From Aaosphaeria pasadenensis (taxonomy: Eukaryota; Ascomycota; Dothideomycetes; Pleosporales): a stretch of 64,000 nt of DNA. Position numbers and translations under genes: made by a program. The notes beneath the pieces are model-generated. The model saw only the letters and a list, made by a program, of their open reading frames with translations. It made no database searches and was not told the origin of the DNA. Positions 46,142 through 58,405 of the stretch are shown here, piece by piece (positions within the stretch are counted from its first letter, which is position 1; each line of letters starts with the position of its first letter). The stretch lies in NCBI GenBank assembly GCA_022813625.1, contig JAKLMB010000010.1, positions 248,001-312,000 of the forward strand, given 5' to 3'.

Positions 46142-49100
46142 TGTAAAAGGGAAGAGAATGAAGAAGCAGTAGAAAAGATAGGCGATTGTATGAAATGTAT
46201 CGGTTGTAGTAGTATAAGAAAGATGTACTCGAAAGAAGCATCTTTTGCGGTATATATAGTTAACGTGTGACTGTTCACTGTGAAAGGAATGACTGGTTGA
46301 CTTCTTGAAGTCATATTGACTGTTTGGTGTCGTGGAGCAGTGGTGACTGTCAGTGTTGGTTGGGCGAGACTTGGCTGTGTTGCGGAGTGAGTAACGAGTA
46401 GTTTGGGTCACGAAGAGGTCCCAGCAATACCCTCAGTCTACGAGCTATGGCATTGTACCACGCCACATGATTGTGTTAAGTCACAAAAGCCAGTGAGTGA
46501 AGTGAAAAAGTGACTAATAGAGTGGTCGCTGTCCTCTATGATTAAGTCATAATGAATGCGAGAAAATGGTGACTCTGACACGTGGTATTGAGAATGAATT
46601 TTATTTTCTAGACGGACATGAGGATGAAGTGTTACAAGTATCGACTAAAATCTAGATCATCATCCTTTCGGATTATATGTCGCTAATGGATGCGTTGTAT
46701 GTGCTAATACAGCCCTTAAAGTAGACTTGAACAAAAGAACATAACAGCAGCAAAAGCAAAATCAAATATCAAGATTCGAACCATCTATGTCAGATTGTGA
46801 TTTATCTTGGCTCATATTTGAAGGTGAGGAGAAGTTCGAGTTCGATCTGCACTGACGTCGAGGTTGCTAACGCAAAGTCAAACAGTCACTTGCTGAGGTC
46901 TGTGTTGTAAAGTAGCATCATCAGCGGTGCCACTCTGCTTCACTGTGTACGGAGATATGGCATTGTATTAGAAGCAAGTGATGGTTTTTGTTTGATAGAG
47001 ATGGAAACATGTAGTGGTAAAATCTTTAACATTGAAGCATATTGTTGGCGGCCATCCTAACTCTTACTCCAGATATCCTTCCACTTGCTTGGTGGCATGT
47101 CATTATCCTTGTTCACTGAGTAGGAATGTAACATACGACAAATAAAATGTCAGTCTTCAGGTAGATAGAGCATCCCATCCTCGTCCAGAACCCCTCTTAG
47201 TTGGCAATGGGTGTTAGCATCACGTGATATGGAATCCACACCAACGTTCTCATACGTATCGATTTACTTGCCCTTAGATAGAATCCATAGCTTTCATAAA
47301 TCGGATTCCTTGCCAGCAATGAGTCGCGGAGGTCTTCTTGGCATCTCCCTGACTTTGACAGCGTCAATGCTCACCTGAGAGGCGCATGCTACCGTTTGCA
47401 TGTCAGCTCGTGAGTGCATATGTCCACCAGCTGGCACTGTTCTTATTTATCTTGAAACAATCTCAAGTGGTAGTACACATCACGGCCGCGAGTCAGTGCG
47501 GCCGTCTGTGAGCAATGCAATGCGGCTGAATTAGATGACGACTGAGAAATGCGCACATAGCCGAAAACGTATCCAATGGCTGCAATGTAAGCCTTCATGG
47601 ACCACCAACTGCCGGTAGCGAGTCTTGTCCAATTAACAGAAGCCAGGTCTTTACAGCCCCAACCTGCAACGAATCGGAATCGAGCTGCCTGGGGGAAAGT
47701 GGGTATTGTGGCCTGGGAGGTCCCATCGAACGATTGCAAGATGGCATAATAGTGAGATATCCGCGACTTTATCCTGTCCTATCGTGCCTTGAGCATCGCC
47801 TGAACAAAAGATCGCCGAATATCCACAGGTTTGGAACGCCCAGCAAGTGCGATCGTTTAACGAACAGAAAGCGAGCCTATGTCATAGGTAAGAGATCGCT
47901 CGCGCGTTAACGAGGATAGTTTGCTGAGCAGCGCAGCTTGCACGTGTAAAATAAGCCGCACTGAACGGGCTCGTAAGGGATCGACGTTCATGGGCAATGC
48001 CATGGGCAATAGTTCAACGGGAGCAGGTTTAGACATTGGATGGGGGTGGCTGTGCGACTGGGTGTCATGATAAGAAGGCACCGAGTAGGTAAACCCCCCA
48101 AATCGATGCCCATGACGTTAGAGAGAGGGCTTTGAATGTGCTGCGAAACGTATGTGTACAACCGAATGTTGAGTTAGAGTGGTGGTGTAGAAGGAGGTTC
48201 AATCTAGCATTACTATCGGGATAAAGACAATTCTACCACGTGAAACGACATGAGGACACGCTAGAAGGACTTTAGAAGGGCCCAGAGAAGACGCAACCAG
48301 AGCATGCCCAATGATATAAGGGGCGAAGACATCCCAGCTCCCCGTGCGCACCAGCCGATATTAAAGAGTAAATCCTGTGGGTCCATATGCGGTTGTGGAA
48401 CGGTGCTTATTGTTGTATGTATGGTATGGGTGTATGTATGGTGTGTCTGTGCGCTACACCGGGGACTATCATCACTATTTGATGTCCGACGCCAATGACT
48501 TCTCTCTGAGAGCCACTTCTTTCTCTCTCTTCCCCTTCTGTTCTTCCCCACCCAACTCTATTCCCTCCCTTCCTTGCTCGTATTCCTTTGGATCACTAGA
48601 TACTGCATCTAGTCTGCCTCGGGTTGTTCAGGTCTCATCATTTGCAACATAAGCCTATAGCTTCCCGCGTTGCACTTCAATTCTGTGGGACTTTGAGCTT
48701 TAGCGCACCGCCTGTACATCTCTTCTTCTCCGTTTACGCACGCTAGATGTTGTGCCACAGTCGAATAACCATGAGGGCATGATCACTTAAACGAGATCTA
48801 ATTTCCCAAAGAGAACTCTGAAGAACTCCGAAGGGCACGGCTTGATATATCTGCACCCTGCATTCGCTCTCTGCTGAACATACAATACACATTCGTAACC
48901 CCGGACTTCGATCGCGTTCAGGCATCCTTCCCATTGTACATATCTAAGCGCCACGTTATTACACACCAAGGGCAGCATAAGCGCAATCAAGCTCACACTT
49001 CGGGTCCTTCTAACGTCAGCCTACCGCCCTGCCAGTTCTTCCCCACCCTGTCTCACTCGTAAAAATATCTATAATCCCCAACTCCCCCAGCTATCAGACC

Positions 49101-49235
49101 GTTGAGGATCGATACGCCCACTGAAGGACATAGTTGACCCTACTGGCCGCGGGGCCGGTACATCGGAATCACATGACTGGATCACTTCTGGCTTCTGTAC
49201 ACAAACACATATTGGCTCGACTTTAGGTTTCCAAA
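46142..49235. other. Gene-poor region
   Basis: About 3.1 kb between a minus-strand orphan gene and the receptor gene. Minus-strand frames around 47443-47739 and 48261-48551 lack an ATG or similarity. No RNA gene is seen; a GATTCGAACC match near 46775 does not fold as a tRNA arm. Confidence 0.45.
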
Positions 49236-50883
49236 ATGCTCGATGGCGTGGTATACACCCTCGAGAGACGAAGGACATCTCCTATGGAGGACCGCGGTGT
49301 GATCGTTAACGTGGTGTCCTGGATCTTACTTGTTGCGATGGTCTTCGTTCTCTTTACACGTTTCGCAATGAAGCTTGCATGCTCTCCCAAGGGACGCAGA
49401 TTCGGAACGGACGATATTCTTATTGGCTTTGCTGCTGTAAGTGCTTTGTTATGACTTGGTGTATATGCGCTAATAGTAGCAGCTTTTCAGCGTTGGTCAG
49501 ACGGCTGCTGTCTCGATGGAAGCTATTCATGCTCTCGGACAGCATAGGAGAGATTTAACTCCTAAACAGCTGAGTATCTATCAGAAGGTATGGCATGGAT
49601 GTCAAAGTCAGGAGACCTGGACTAATGTATTCAGTCCGAGTATGCTGCATGTATACTCTACATTGCCAACATGGGATGCGCCAGGCTCTCCATGTGTTTT
49701 CTCATCAGGAAGATACTTCCAGGGTGTGCTGCGCGGTGGGCTGTCGTGATTTTCGGGACCTTCTCTGCACTTTGGACTTTCGCAGGCGTCCTCGTCTCGG
49801 CATTCCGCTGCAAACCCCCTAACGTGTGGGCAAAGAGTGGTGACCAGTGCATTGATATTGTCAAGTTTGTCAATTACACAGGCATCTCGAACATTGTCGT
49901 GGAAATACTGCTGGTATCAGTGCCCTTATTTGTCTGGAATCTCCGAACAACTGCGGGGAGAAGGGTATCCGTCTCCGCCTGTTTCCTTTCGCGGCTCAGG
50001 TCAGTAGCAAGAAAGCATGTTGTTTGGTCTATGTTGGTTGGTCTAACATTCTTATAGCATTGTCGGGGCAGTAGCTGCACAGCTCACAGTTTACAACAAG
50101 GTTGCTAGAACTGACGACAAAACTTATGAATACTGGCGAAGCACCATTTGTGTCCAGGTGGCACAGAATTTGTCCATTATTACAGCATGCATTCCTTGCT
50201 TACATCCATTTATCCTGAGCATCTTAAACGGCTCCACGAAAACCGATTCTTTACGCTTCGACCAATGCCCAAGAAAATGGAGTGTGAGGAAGATATTCGG
50301 GAAGGCCACTATGCGCCCAAGAAACCACAAGTTCGATTCTACAAGCTCTTACTCCTCGACATTTCCTATACAATCAGAGAAGGACACGGAGTATTGCAGG
50401 CCTCTCGCAACCCACGGTCTTGATAGATCAACTTCTCGGTTAGACGACCGTACGAATGATTTTACTCGCATCCCGTACAATGTTGCAACACCAATACGAG
50501 GCTCGGAACCACCAGAGAACGTCTTCAATCGCTCGATCGAGATTCCACGATCTACATCTCGCCCTCCGACGGTTCACTCCAATAAGGACCCACTCACTTT
50601 CCCGGCTGTGAAGCCCGCACGTAGTAAATCCCAAAAGTCTTTGCCCCCAATACCTCCCAGAACTTTGGAGCAAGTTGGCGTACTACCAATCATAGATTGG
50701 GATAGCTCTCCGGAAGGTAGCTCAGAAGGCGATTCGGGTCGTAACTCGTCTCGAGGGAAGAGGACCTCTTCATACATTTTCAACAGAGAGACTGTGATCA
50801 GCGTTCCGGAGGACAACATGGCGATGTTCGAGAAAGAATATTGGCGAAAATACCCACCGCCGCCTATGAGCGGGGAGAAATGA
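49236..50883 (+). CDS. Pth11-like / fungal rhodopsin-domain seven-helix membrane protein
   Basis: Four exons, 49236-49436, 49483-49587, 49635-49999 and 50058-50883 (introns 46, 47 and 58 nt), encode 498 residues. Hydrophobic helices begin at about residue 25 (VIVNVVSWILLVAMVFVLFTR), and the hallmark pattern of the fungal Pth11-related family follows: GRRFGTDDILIGFAALFSVGQ, then EYAACILYIANMGCARLSMC, a Cys pair in FRCKPPNVW..DQCID, and a late helix NLSIITACIPCLHPF. The C-terminal 230 residues are cytoplasmic, Ser/Pro-rich and contain a PPIPPR motif and a late KYPPPPM tail. There is no CFEM domain. It probably senses an external cue, such as surface or nutrient, but ligand and signalling partner cannot be inferred. 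Confidence 0.88.
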
Positions 50884-53867
50884 AATTTTTTCAATATATT
50901 GTTTATTCTACTTTTCTATTTTCCATCCTTTAAGATACCATAGACAATTTCAAAGTCGCGCGACTCACACGAGTTTGCAAATACCACCACATTATCGATC
51001 AACCTGAAGAGCTCATCCCGAGTGAACCCAGAAACGCAACGCACCTCAGCCTCACCTGCATGCGAGTTCCAAAATGCAAAGTCAGCCATTATTAGCTCGC
51101 TGGGGCGGAAGACGATCAGCAGCGTTTGACAGCATCTCCACCACGACACCAGCGTCCATTCACGAGTTCCTACTTCATGATCGTCAGGGACCGCAGCCCT
51201 ACTAGTCCTCGGTTCTCGGTAACTACGCTTAGATCGTGCACTTCTGAACGTGCACCTCTATTACGAGCTTCAGCATACGACGACCTGCGGCAGTGTGCAG
51301 TTACCCGCAGAGAGCTAGACCGAATATTGAGAACAATAGATCACAATTCACACCGTGCGAGCCCATGGCCCCCATGATTTTGGCCAGTCATAGGAGCAGA
51401 AACTGGAAACTTGGCTGTCTTCGCTGACCGAAAGGAGAGGCCCGAGGGACCATTCTGGGAAATTCTGATAGGCTTCGGTGTCCGATGGTAGCACAGACCA
51501 CATATACTAGAAATCTCACTGTAGGCGAATAAGGAAAGAGTATTCGACGTGCTTCAGCGAATTGTGAAATGCGAATGGAATCAATATAAGGCATTTCAGC
51601 TCTGAACGTGCAAAGCCTTTAGAATGATCGTGATCGTGAGCCGCCACCAATCACGTGATATTGATGTTCACCGTCTGCCCATCCTGTGCATACTTCAATG
51701 GCTTACAACACCATCGGAGCAAATGCCGTCAATATTCACCTAGACAGCCTAGGAGATATTTGATCTTCAAGTCCTTACCTTCTCTGACTAGGTTCGCGAG
51801 CATCATGCAACCAGCGGGTGAGGCCCGTTCACACGAGTGTTGCTGCATGTCTGATGATGTTGGATATCCACTTCGAGATACGCTACGCTGCACTGGCATC
51901 CACTCTCACACTCAAGCATGAAATTGCTGGACTCCCAGATGCATATACTTCGAAACTGCTTTGTCTCAACTGCTACATTGTGTATTGCATCTACCCATCG
52001 GACATCGATATACCATTCCACTGGATTTTTACTACCTGCTCAACACGGATGTGGGGGCTATATGCGCATGGGGCCAATTCGCGCATTCGAGAGCTCGTCA
52101 AGTTTCAGGCAACACGGACGTGCTTGCCGGAAGCATGCCATTGGACATCTCGATCGAGCTTCCTTATTCCGCACACACATTAGATCATGACGTTCCATTC
52201 GGGACGGACCAAGGGCCTGTCATTACTTTGTGTATATTTCCCGATGCACATGCTTAACTGGACCGAGTTTCATGGTCCGAAGTGATTTACCTGCTGTTAT
52301 TGGAAGGCAATGGGAGGTTGGCTGGCCGCTCAATGCTGCAAGTTTTCAATGGACCCACTCGGAAGGGGCGACCTTTTCTGGGGCTTAGCGGACTGCATTT
52401 GACGATCTGGTCAAAGAAGAGAAAGTAATATGTCATAAATGTTGCTTCTTTCTTATCATTTGCTACAAATCAATACCCTTCCCGAGCCACTGCTGCTCAC
52501 ATCACTAGGGAAGAATTATAACTCATGGCTGGGAATTTCGCACTATGCATGCAATGCCCTTGAATGCAGCAAAAAGGTCTGCAAGGCTATCGGAGTATAT
52601 TATCAATTAAATGACAAAGTAGGAAGCTGTAATTGCAGCATTCACCCTGTCCGCTGAAAGTGAAGGAAAGACCGAGTTGACTTCTAGTCCAATGCTCCCA
52701 TATGAGGATTGTTGACAATGTGATGTCCAGGTCCTCTAGTTCGTGTTCGGGGTGATTTCTAGTGACGGAGTCTGCAGCTCGAAAAGAACGCTAAATACTG
52801 GATCGTCTCATCATTCACTTGTTTGTTGGCCGAATATTGTCCCAACAACCCTGGTAGACGATTACCATCCTAGCTCGACTCGCAAGAGGATAGAATTACA
52901 TCACCGAATGGATCTATCGTCGTATTGGGTGTCATGAAGAGATCAAGTTTGCCAAAAAGCCTCAGCTCAAAGGTCAACACACTTCACAATACTCTTTGAA
53001 GAGTGGGCAAGGGACAGAGGCGACATTGTTTATAATAACTTTGCTCAATATCAATTGTGAAAAGGCAAAGTCTCGACACATTCTATCATGATGATTGGAC
53101 TGTCCAGTGTGGAATAGTCTTAATGGGAGGTGTAGCCATCATTGATAGACTTCGCGTATATGATATCGTTGCGTATTGACACCTGTCTCAGGGGACATCA
53201 TGGTCACCATCTGCAAGAGTTACGGCAAGACCTGACAGGTACCGTGGGCACATATTTGCCATCACAAATATGCCTTCAGAGGTGGGTGGATGATCCCTGC
53301 GCTCTCTCGGGTTCCCTGGTCTAACTCTCTACCATTGAGTGTCACATGTGACCTCCAAATGACCTTACTTATCGTACCACACCACAGTCCGTTCAGTGGC
53401 TAGATTTGGACGTAGATTGTTCACGGGTGTACGAGAATACTGAAGTTGACGCGGGTATACTAGAAGAGTAGAGCTGAATCTAACTGCGTAGTCCGGGTGG
53501 AATGTGTCGGTAGAAGTGATTGTCTAAGATCAAGTGAGTACACAAGAGTAGCCATCAAGTTGGCCACCAGTATCTGGAAACTGACTGTCTTCATGTTAAA
53601 ACACATAAGTGGCCATTTGGTCATATGACAATGTTTGCACACAACAGAGATTGTTGGCGAACGGCTTCGGTGAAAGTTGAGATAGTTGCCAGATGAATTC
53701 ACTGTGGTTCCGACGTTCACCAAGCACGCAATTTCAAGACCTGGATAAGTCTGTACAGTTTTAAACACCTGAATCTGAAATAAAACATACTTCTCTTTAC
53801 AATCTACAGCTCCTTTACTCGGGACCATTTACAACTTTCCACATGCCGTTGATCAAAAAGAGCAGCA
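50884..53867. other. Gene-poor region with open-frame fragments
   Basis: About 3 kb. A 57-residue minus-strand frame (ATG at 51089, stop at 50916; starts MADFAFWNSHAGEAEV) reads like protein but has no upstream exon I can defend. Positions 51800-52430 have two plus-strand frames with protein-like sequence interrupted by stops, possibly a decayed gene. The remainder shows nothing. Confidence 0.4.
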
Positions 53868-54860
53868 ATGCCTCCCGAACCAAATTGGCAGCCGTTGATC
53901 CAAGACTGCGAACTTCTGCCATTCTACAACGATAAATGCCCTGTCTGTTGGGACGATTACGATGAAAATCACTCAGCAGTCTGCATTCTACCATGTTGTC
54001 ACGTCTTTGGTTTACCATGCCTTCAGACATGGATGCACGATACTTATGATACACCGAATGGCAGCCGCTGTATGCTCTGTCGAACACCTATATCGGATTG
54101 TTGCATTAGGATTCCGATGTCAATATTGGTGACGCGACGTCTTTTTAACATCTCTATGGAGCTTCTGGACTCGCTAGTAGAGATTCTGAACGCGCTCGCG
54201 GCGCTTCTGGAATTGCCAGGAGATGTTCTGCAACTTTTTGCCGAGCAAAGCCTGAGACTCTGTGCAGAGGGTCTGCTGTTGCTAGGACGTTTTGTCATGC
54301 AATGCCTCCGATGTCTTTATGACTTCTCTGCAGTCGTCCTAGAATTACTAAGAGATTTTACTGAGCAAAATGTTCCTTATTACGTTGAAGTAATAGGCTG
54401 GGTGGCATGGTTCAACTCTGTTAGCTTGGTTTCTGGATACTGTATCAAGGGAATGCTCCTGGTATTCGCGAAAATGCAGAAAATCGATATAGAAATTGGC
54501 CCTTTGCAGCGCATTCTTGATGCAAATCCAATTTCCTCGCTGTCAGATATGGTATGCTGGGCCCTTCTGCAACTTATGCCAGAAGTTGCACGATTTGATA
54601 TGGGTTCTCCGGCACGGCCCCTCACTCACATCGCCTACTCACTATCACGGCCAGATAACCCGGCATTAAGTGAGATAGTCGTTGTGGTCAATTTGTGCGT
54701 AGCTGAAGTTCTATGGCAGAAAGTCGTGGAGTCCACTGTCAGGCTTAAGTTTCGTGGTCAGATTCACACGATGGTGTTCCTTATGATCACATTGTATTAT
54801 ACCGCCGACTTTTACATCATTTTATGCTTTCTTAATGGCAATAACCCCCACGATGACTAG
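53868..54860 (+). CDS. RING-type zinc finger membrane protein
   Basis: A single-exon frame of 330 residues with an ATG in context AGCAATGCC. Residues 24-71 form a RING-like zinc finger: CPVC (24, 27), Cys 43 and His 45 in LPCCHVFG, Cys 51 in LPCLQTW and CMLC (68, 71). The usual fifth ligand after H45 is Gly 48, a variant seen in other fungal RING proteins. The remainder is mostly hydrophobic or amphipathic, with likely membrane helices near residues 145-170, 180-205, 265-285 and 300-325 (MVFLMITLYYTADFYIILCFL). It is probably a membrane-bound E3 ubiquitin ligase, with the RING on the N-terminal cytosolic side. The substrate is unknown. Confidence 0.75.
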   Translation: MPPEPNWQPLIQDCELLPFYNDKCPVCWDDYDENHSAVCILPCCHVFGLPCLQTWMHDTYDTPNGSRCMLCRTPISDCCIRIPMSILVTRRLFNISMELLDSLVEILNALAALLELPGDVLQLFAEQSLRLCAEGLLLLGRFVMQCLRCLYDFSAVVLELLRDFTEQNVPYYVEVIGWVAWFNSVSLVSGYCIKGMLLVFAKMQKIDIEIGPLQRILDANPISSLSDMVCWALLQLMPEVARFDMGSPARPLTHIAYSLSRPDNPALSEIVVVVNLCVAEVLWQKVVESTVRLKFRGQIHTMVFLMITLYYTADFYIILCFLNGNNPHDD

Positions 54861-55196
54861 TTTCTAGCGGCGCTGCATTGGTTGCTTCATTCAGCAACCT
54901 CCGCCATTCGCTGGAAGACCCTTCGTCACTCCAACACGGTATCTTGATTTCAGGAAAGAGTTCTGAGAGGTAATCAGCTTGCTTTCGTATCTTATTGCGC
55001 CTTCAGGAAACCTATCACTGGACTTTCACATCTGCAAGGTATTTGTTGGTATTTGTTTGTTGGCGATAGCTCAAGTGGAGAATCACTCTGCAAATGGTGG
55101 AAATCCAAGAATATACCAATCGACCTGCATATAATATTTTAAGCCCTGTTGACTTGGTCATAGATATTTTGTACCACTTATCGACAAAATTGGGGA
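54861..55196. other. Convergent spacer
   Basis: A 336-bp spacer between convergent stop codons of the RING gene and the Ayg1-like gene. No feature was found. Confidence 0.5.
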
Positions 55197-56510
55197 CTAT
55201 GATTTATGGGCAGAATGACCATGCCCGTTGGTCATAGCCACCTTATCCTGTTTCGATGCCATGACTTCCTCCATCCAAGGATACACGACAGAGTTCGCCT
55301 CCGGATACCCCATATGCAATCTTTGCTGCATGAATCGCATTTCCTTCGGACTCCCGTACTCTGCAAGTAGCATCGAGTCCTCGATAGGCATACAACCATC
55401 GAGGACTCCGTTTATCAGTAGAAGCCGACAGGACTTCGTACCATTCCCAACCACGGCGACACCATCTCCCTTCCCTGAAACGAGCGAAAATTCATCCTGG
55501 CACTTCTCCATCATCTCCTCGAAATCGTTGTAGCCGTATTTTGTCACGTAGGCGCGTTCCAGACCGAAGGGATATTCGTGCTTTGCAATCTGAGAAAGCC
55601 ATTCTCTGCCAATGTAATGATGAGTACCGGCGCCGTGTCCCACAGAGCCGATCAGGTTGTTGCGATGGGTATGTGCCAGGCGGATTGCGTAGTATCCACC
55701 TGCGCTCAAACCCCAGGCAATGATCTTTGTTTCGTCAAGCGATGGTTCTGTGGAGATCCAGTCTAGAATCGTGGAGAACAGTCGGTCAGGAGAGAGGGGA
55801 TCTCTTTTGTTGGCTGGGCAGTCAACGGTGGTTCCTGGAATGTCGCAAATTACTGTTGCCCAGCCCCGCTTCAAATGCTCTTCTGTTCTTTCTGTGTTAT
55901 CTGGCCGATGACCATCGAGACCAGTGATCAACAAAATGGTCGGGAAGGGACCGTTGCCGTTGGGCTTGCGAATATAGAGCGGTATCTCTGTACCGTCACC
56001 ATTGGCAGCATACTTGTGAGGTACGACGATCTCGCTGGCAGGAATATCCCACAGCTGACTACCTTTTAGATAGGCTTCCTTCTGTTTTTCAAAGACTTGC
56101 TTTTTCAGTTCGGTCCCAATATACGGAAAACGTGCTAGACGATACACAGCGTTTGCATTAAGATACAGTTGCCGGGCAGCTGCTTTGTCTTTATGTATGA
56201 TTGATTCTGCCTCTTTGACAAGCCCATCTGCTGTGGGTATAAATGCATTTGTATAATCATCCGAGTATGGGTCATTGATGTTGTGGATCATCAAATGATC
56301 GAAGCTGTTGGTTGTTAGTTAGTCTCGCACTTCATCGTAAGATAAAAGCACATACATAGGTTCAAAATCCTCGTATTTCCCATCATGGAATGGATATACA
56401 CCTTTAGTGCAGGGAAATTTCCATCTCATCTCCCATAGCTTTTCTATACTGCCTGCATGTCCATAGTCTTTCTTGAATAGGTCTCCAAGGATCCAATTTC
56501 CGTCAGGCAT
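55197..56510 (-). CDS. ayg1: Ayg1-like alpha/beta hydrolase (polyketide chain-shortening type)
   Basis: Two exons, 56510-56356 and 56304-55197 (51-nt intron, GTATGT donor), encode 420 residues; the join reads FEPIFDHLMIHNI. In the known family, Ayg1 of Aspergillus fumigatus hydrolytically shortens heptaketide YWA1 to tetrahydroxynaphthalene for DHN melanin. Relatives act beside other polyketide synthases. The catalytic triad is visible: Ser about 252 in WGLSAGGYY, Asp about 354 in GVLDGCMP and His about 382 in RLHMGYPEA; TGLDGHR provides the oxyanion region. The family-typical N-terminal lid (LYLNANAVYRLARFPY) is present. No polyketide synthase lies in the window, so the actual substrate may differ. 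It is the first of four minus-strand genes with possible specialised-metabolism roles. Confidence 0.85.
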
Positions 56511-56809
56511 CTTTTATGAATTCTCCAATGGTGAAAATGTTAGACAAAAGTAGTGTTGTGCTGTATTAAGTAGCGTTAACTGGAAATCCGGGGACGCCTT
56601 TAATAAGAGTTGACGCATCGGGAGAGTGGGGATGCCGGATTTGGACTGTCACCCAGAAAGCTTCTTGTCAAAGGCCCGGCCCGGAACCCCACGATGCGGG
56701 ACATGCATCAAGAGATCCGAAAGCAATTATGGCGACTCATTGTTCACGGACAAGAATATTAAGTATTTCTTCTGAATTCTTTGGATTTACAGCCATCAAT
56801 CGGCCATGC

Positions 56810-58405
56810 TCATGGAAAGTCTTCTTCCTCTTCATTGACTTTCTGCTCGGAATACTTCCTCAGCACATCTCCTAACCTTCTCCTGCCCTCAGCCCTTTCA
56901 AATACTTGTGCGTGATCGCAGGTAGGGAACCAAAGTGTTTCGAGGCCATTTCCTGTCCAGGCTTTCTCCTTCCAGCTCGAGTCCTCTGACTTCATATCTA
57001 TTCCAGCAATGTATTTACCCACGGTTTCAGTGTCGACAATCAGATCTCTCCCGCCTAGAGAGACTGTGACATCGCGACCTCTAACATCTTCTTCCCAAAG
57101 AATGTTCTGTGCCCAGAAAAAGTGCCTCGCTAACGCATGTGAAACCATCATATCCGTACAAGCAAAATAATGAAGCTGACGTTCGTTGGCGCGCTTTGGC
57201 TTTCGCGCAGTGAAATTGTAGGCGACATCTGGAAGATGTAAAAGGAAAGTGACTGGATCCACGAACAAGCTTGGTCCAATCCTACTTCTTGTGTCTGGGT
57301 TTTGGAGTAGATGCGTAGTGATGACAGAGCCATACGAGTGGCTTGCTAGAACGACCTTGTCCCAGCCATGTGTTTTCAGTATTTGCAAAATCTGTCGGCA
57401 AAACTGGTCCCTATCTAGTATGGGTTCTGTGATTCTGAAGCTAATTGGCATTATCTCTATCGCAATAATGCCAATTTCGCCATCTTCGGGGCCCTTCGGA
57501 TCGTGTTTGGTGATCTCGGTCAAGAACTGTGCATAAGAATATAATCCTATACTAATGCCATGTATAAAGAGGATAGGAAGTCGAGTTTGGGATGTGTGAG
57601 GACGGTACCAGTAGCTCAGGTCAGGGGAAGCCGATTTCTTACGCGTACAAAGATTTGCAAGACGGAAAGGAAAAATCGAGAATGTACGGCGCAAGGAAAC
57701 CCCATAAAGTTGGAACTTGTTGTAGAAGAGATATGCCGCTGTAAGGGAATCAACTAATCCAATGACCTGCGATATGTTAACATTTTGCCATTGCCTCGAT
57801 GTCACAGCCGACGAACATACCATGTACCATAGTAAGGGCCGATGCAACATCTTTACGTCGTCGATCGTCAGTCTCAGGGATTTGGCTGGTCCACGACCGG
57901 GTTCAATTTTCTGCCCTGTCAAGGTCTCAATACCATCCACGTATTCCTCAAGCTCCTGCTCTTCTTCGACCCTTCTTTCAACCTCCTCTGCCTTCACGAC
58001 ATGTCTCCCTTCGTCTCCCTTGTTGAGTAAGGCCCACCGGTAGAAGTCCTTCACATTCTCCCTTCCGATCTCGTGTGGCCGCGCTCCGAGGAACCACTTG
58101 CTCAAGAAGTAATCAGGGTTGGGTATCTTGTCCCAGCATTTCCAAAACAATGCTTTGCGCTCTTCGTACGGAAGCGTTGGAGGATGGACAGCGGCGGACT
58201 GCAAGGAGCGCTTGCGGGGTATGAACACCAGAAGCCAAAATGCAGCTTCGAAGGCACAGTATGCAAGAAGAAACTTTCCGGCGACGGAGGAAGGCGGATC
58301 GGCAATGCAGAAGGAGAGGTAGAATATCGAGAGAGGCGTTATGACGCGCAGCGCGAGTATGCAGATGCGGATGAAGACGAGCTCCGGGAGAGAGGTACCA
58401 ATCAT
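56810..58405 (-). CDS. Membrane-anchored alpha/beta hydrolase
   Basis: Start ATG 58405; an in-frame 54-nt intron (57820-57767, GTATGT donor) is likely because its removal gives LLWYMVIGLVDSL, so the protein has 513 residues (531 if retained). The N-terminus has hydrophobic helices at about residues 10-35 and 43-62. A Glu-rich helix follows, then the hydrolase core: oxyanion loop LFIHGISIG, nucleophile Ser about 339 in SHSYGS (a variant of GHSxG), an acidic residue in GGRDLIVDTE and a terminal His in TCDHAQVFE. Similar proteins are common in fungi without defined substrates; lipid ester or lactone hydrolysis is plausible. It lies 300 bp from the Ayg1-like gene on the same strand. Confidence 0.83.
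   Translation of the reverse strand: MIGTSLPELVFIRICILALRVITPLSIFYLSFCIADPPSSVAGKFLLAYCAFEAAFWLLVFIPRKRSLQSAAVHPPTLPYEERKALFWKCWDKIPNPDYFLSKWFLGARPHEIGRENVKDFYRWALLNKGDEGRHVVKAEEVERRVEEEQELEEYVDGIETLTGQKIEPGRGPAKSLRLTIDDVKMLHRPLLWYMVCSSAVTSRQWQNVNISQVIGLVDSLTAAYLFYNKFQLYGVSLRRTFSIFPFRLANLCTRKKSASPDLSYWYRPHTSQTRLPILFIHGISIGLYSYAQFLTEITKHDPKGPEDGEIGIIAIEIMPISFRITEPILDRDQFCRQILQILKTHGWDKVVLASHSYGSVITTHLLQNPDTRSRIGPSLFVDPVTFLLHLPDVAYNFTARKPKRANERQLHYFACTDMMVSHALARHFFWAQNILWEEDVRGRDVTVSLGGRDLIVDTETVGKYIAGIDMKSEDSSWKEKAWTGNGLETLWFPTCDHAQVFERAEGRRRLGDVLRKYSEQKVNEEEEDFP

Noticed and set aside
46770..46790. GATTCGAACC, the reverse of a tRNA B-box
   Set aside because: The flanking bases do not form a T stem, and no acceptor or anticodon arm is present on the minus strand.
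50916..51089. 57-residue minus-strand frame starting MADFAFWNSHAGEAEV
   Set aside because: It reads somewhat like protein, but it is very short, has no supported upstream exon and I recognise no family. It is mentioned only in the spacer entry.
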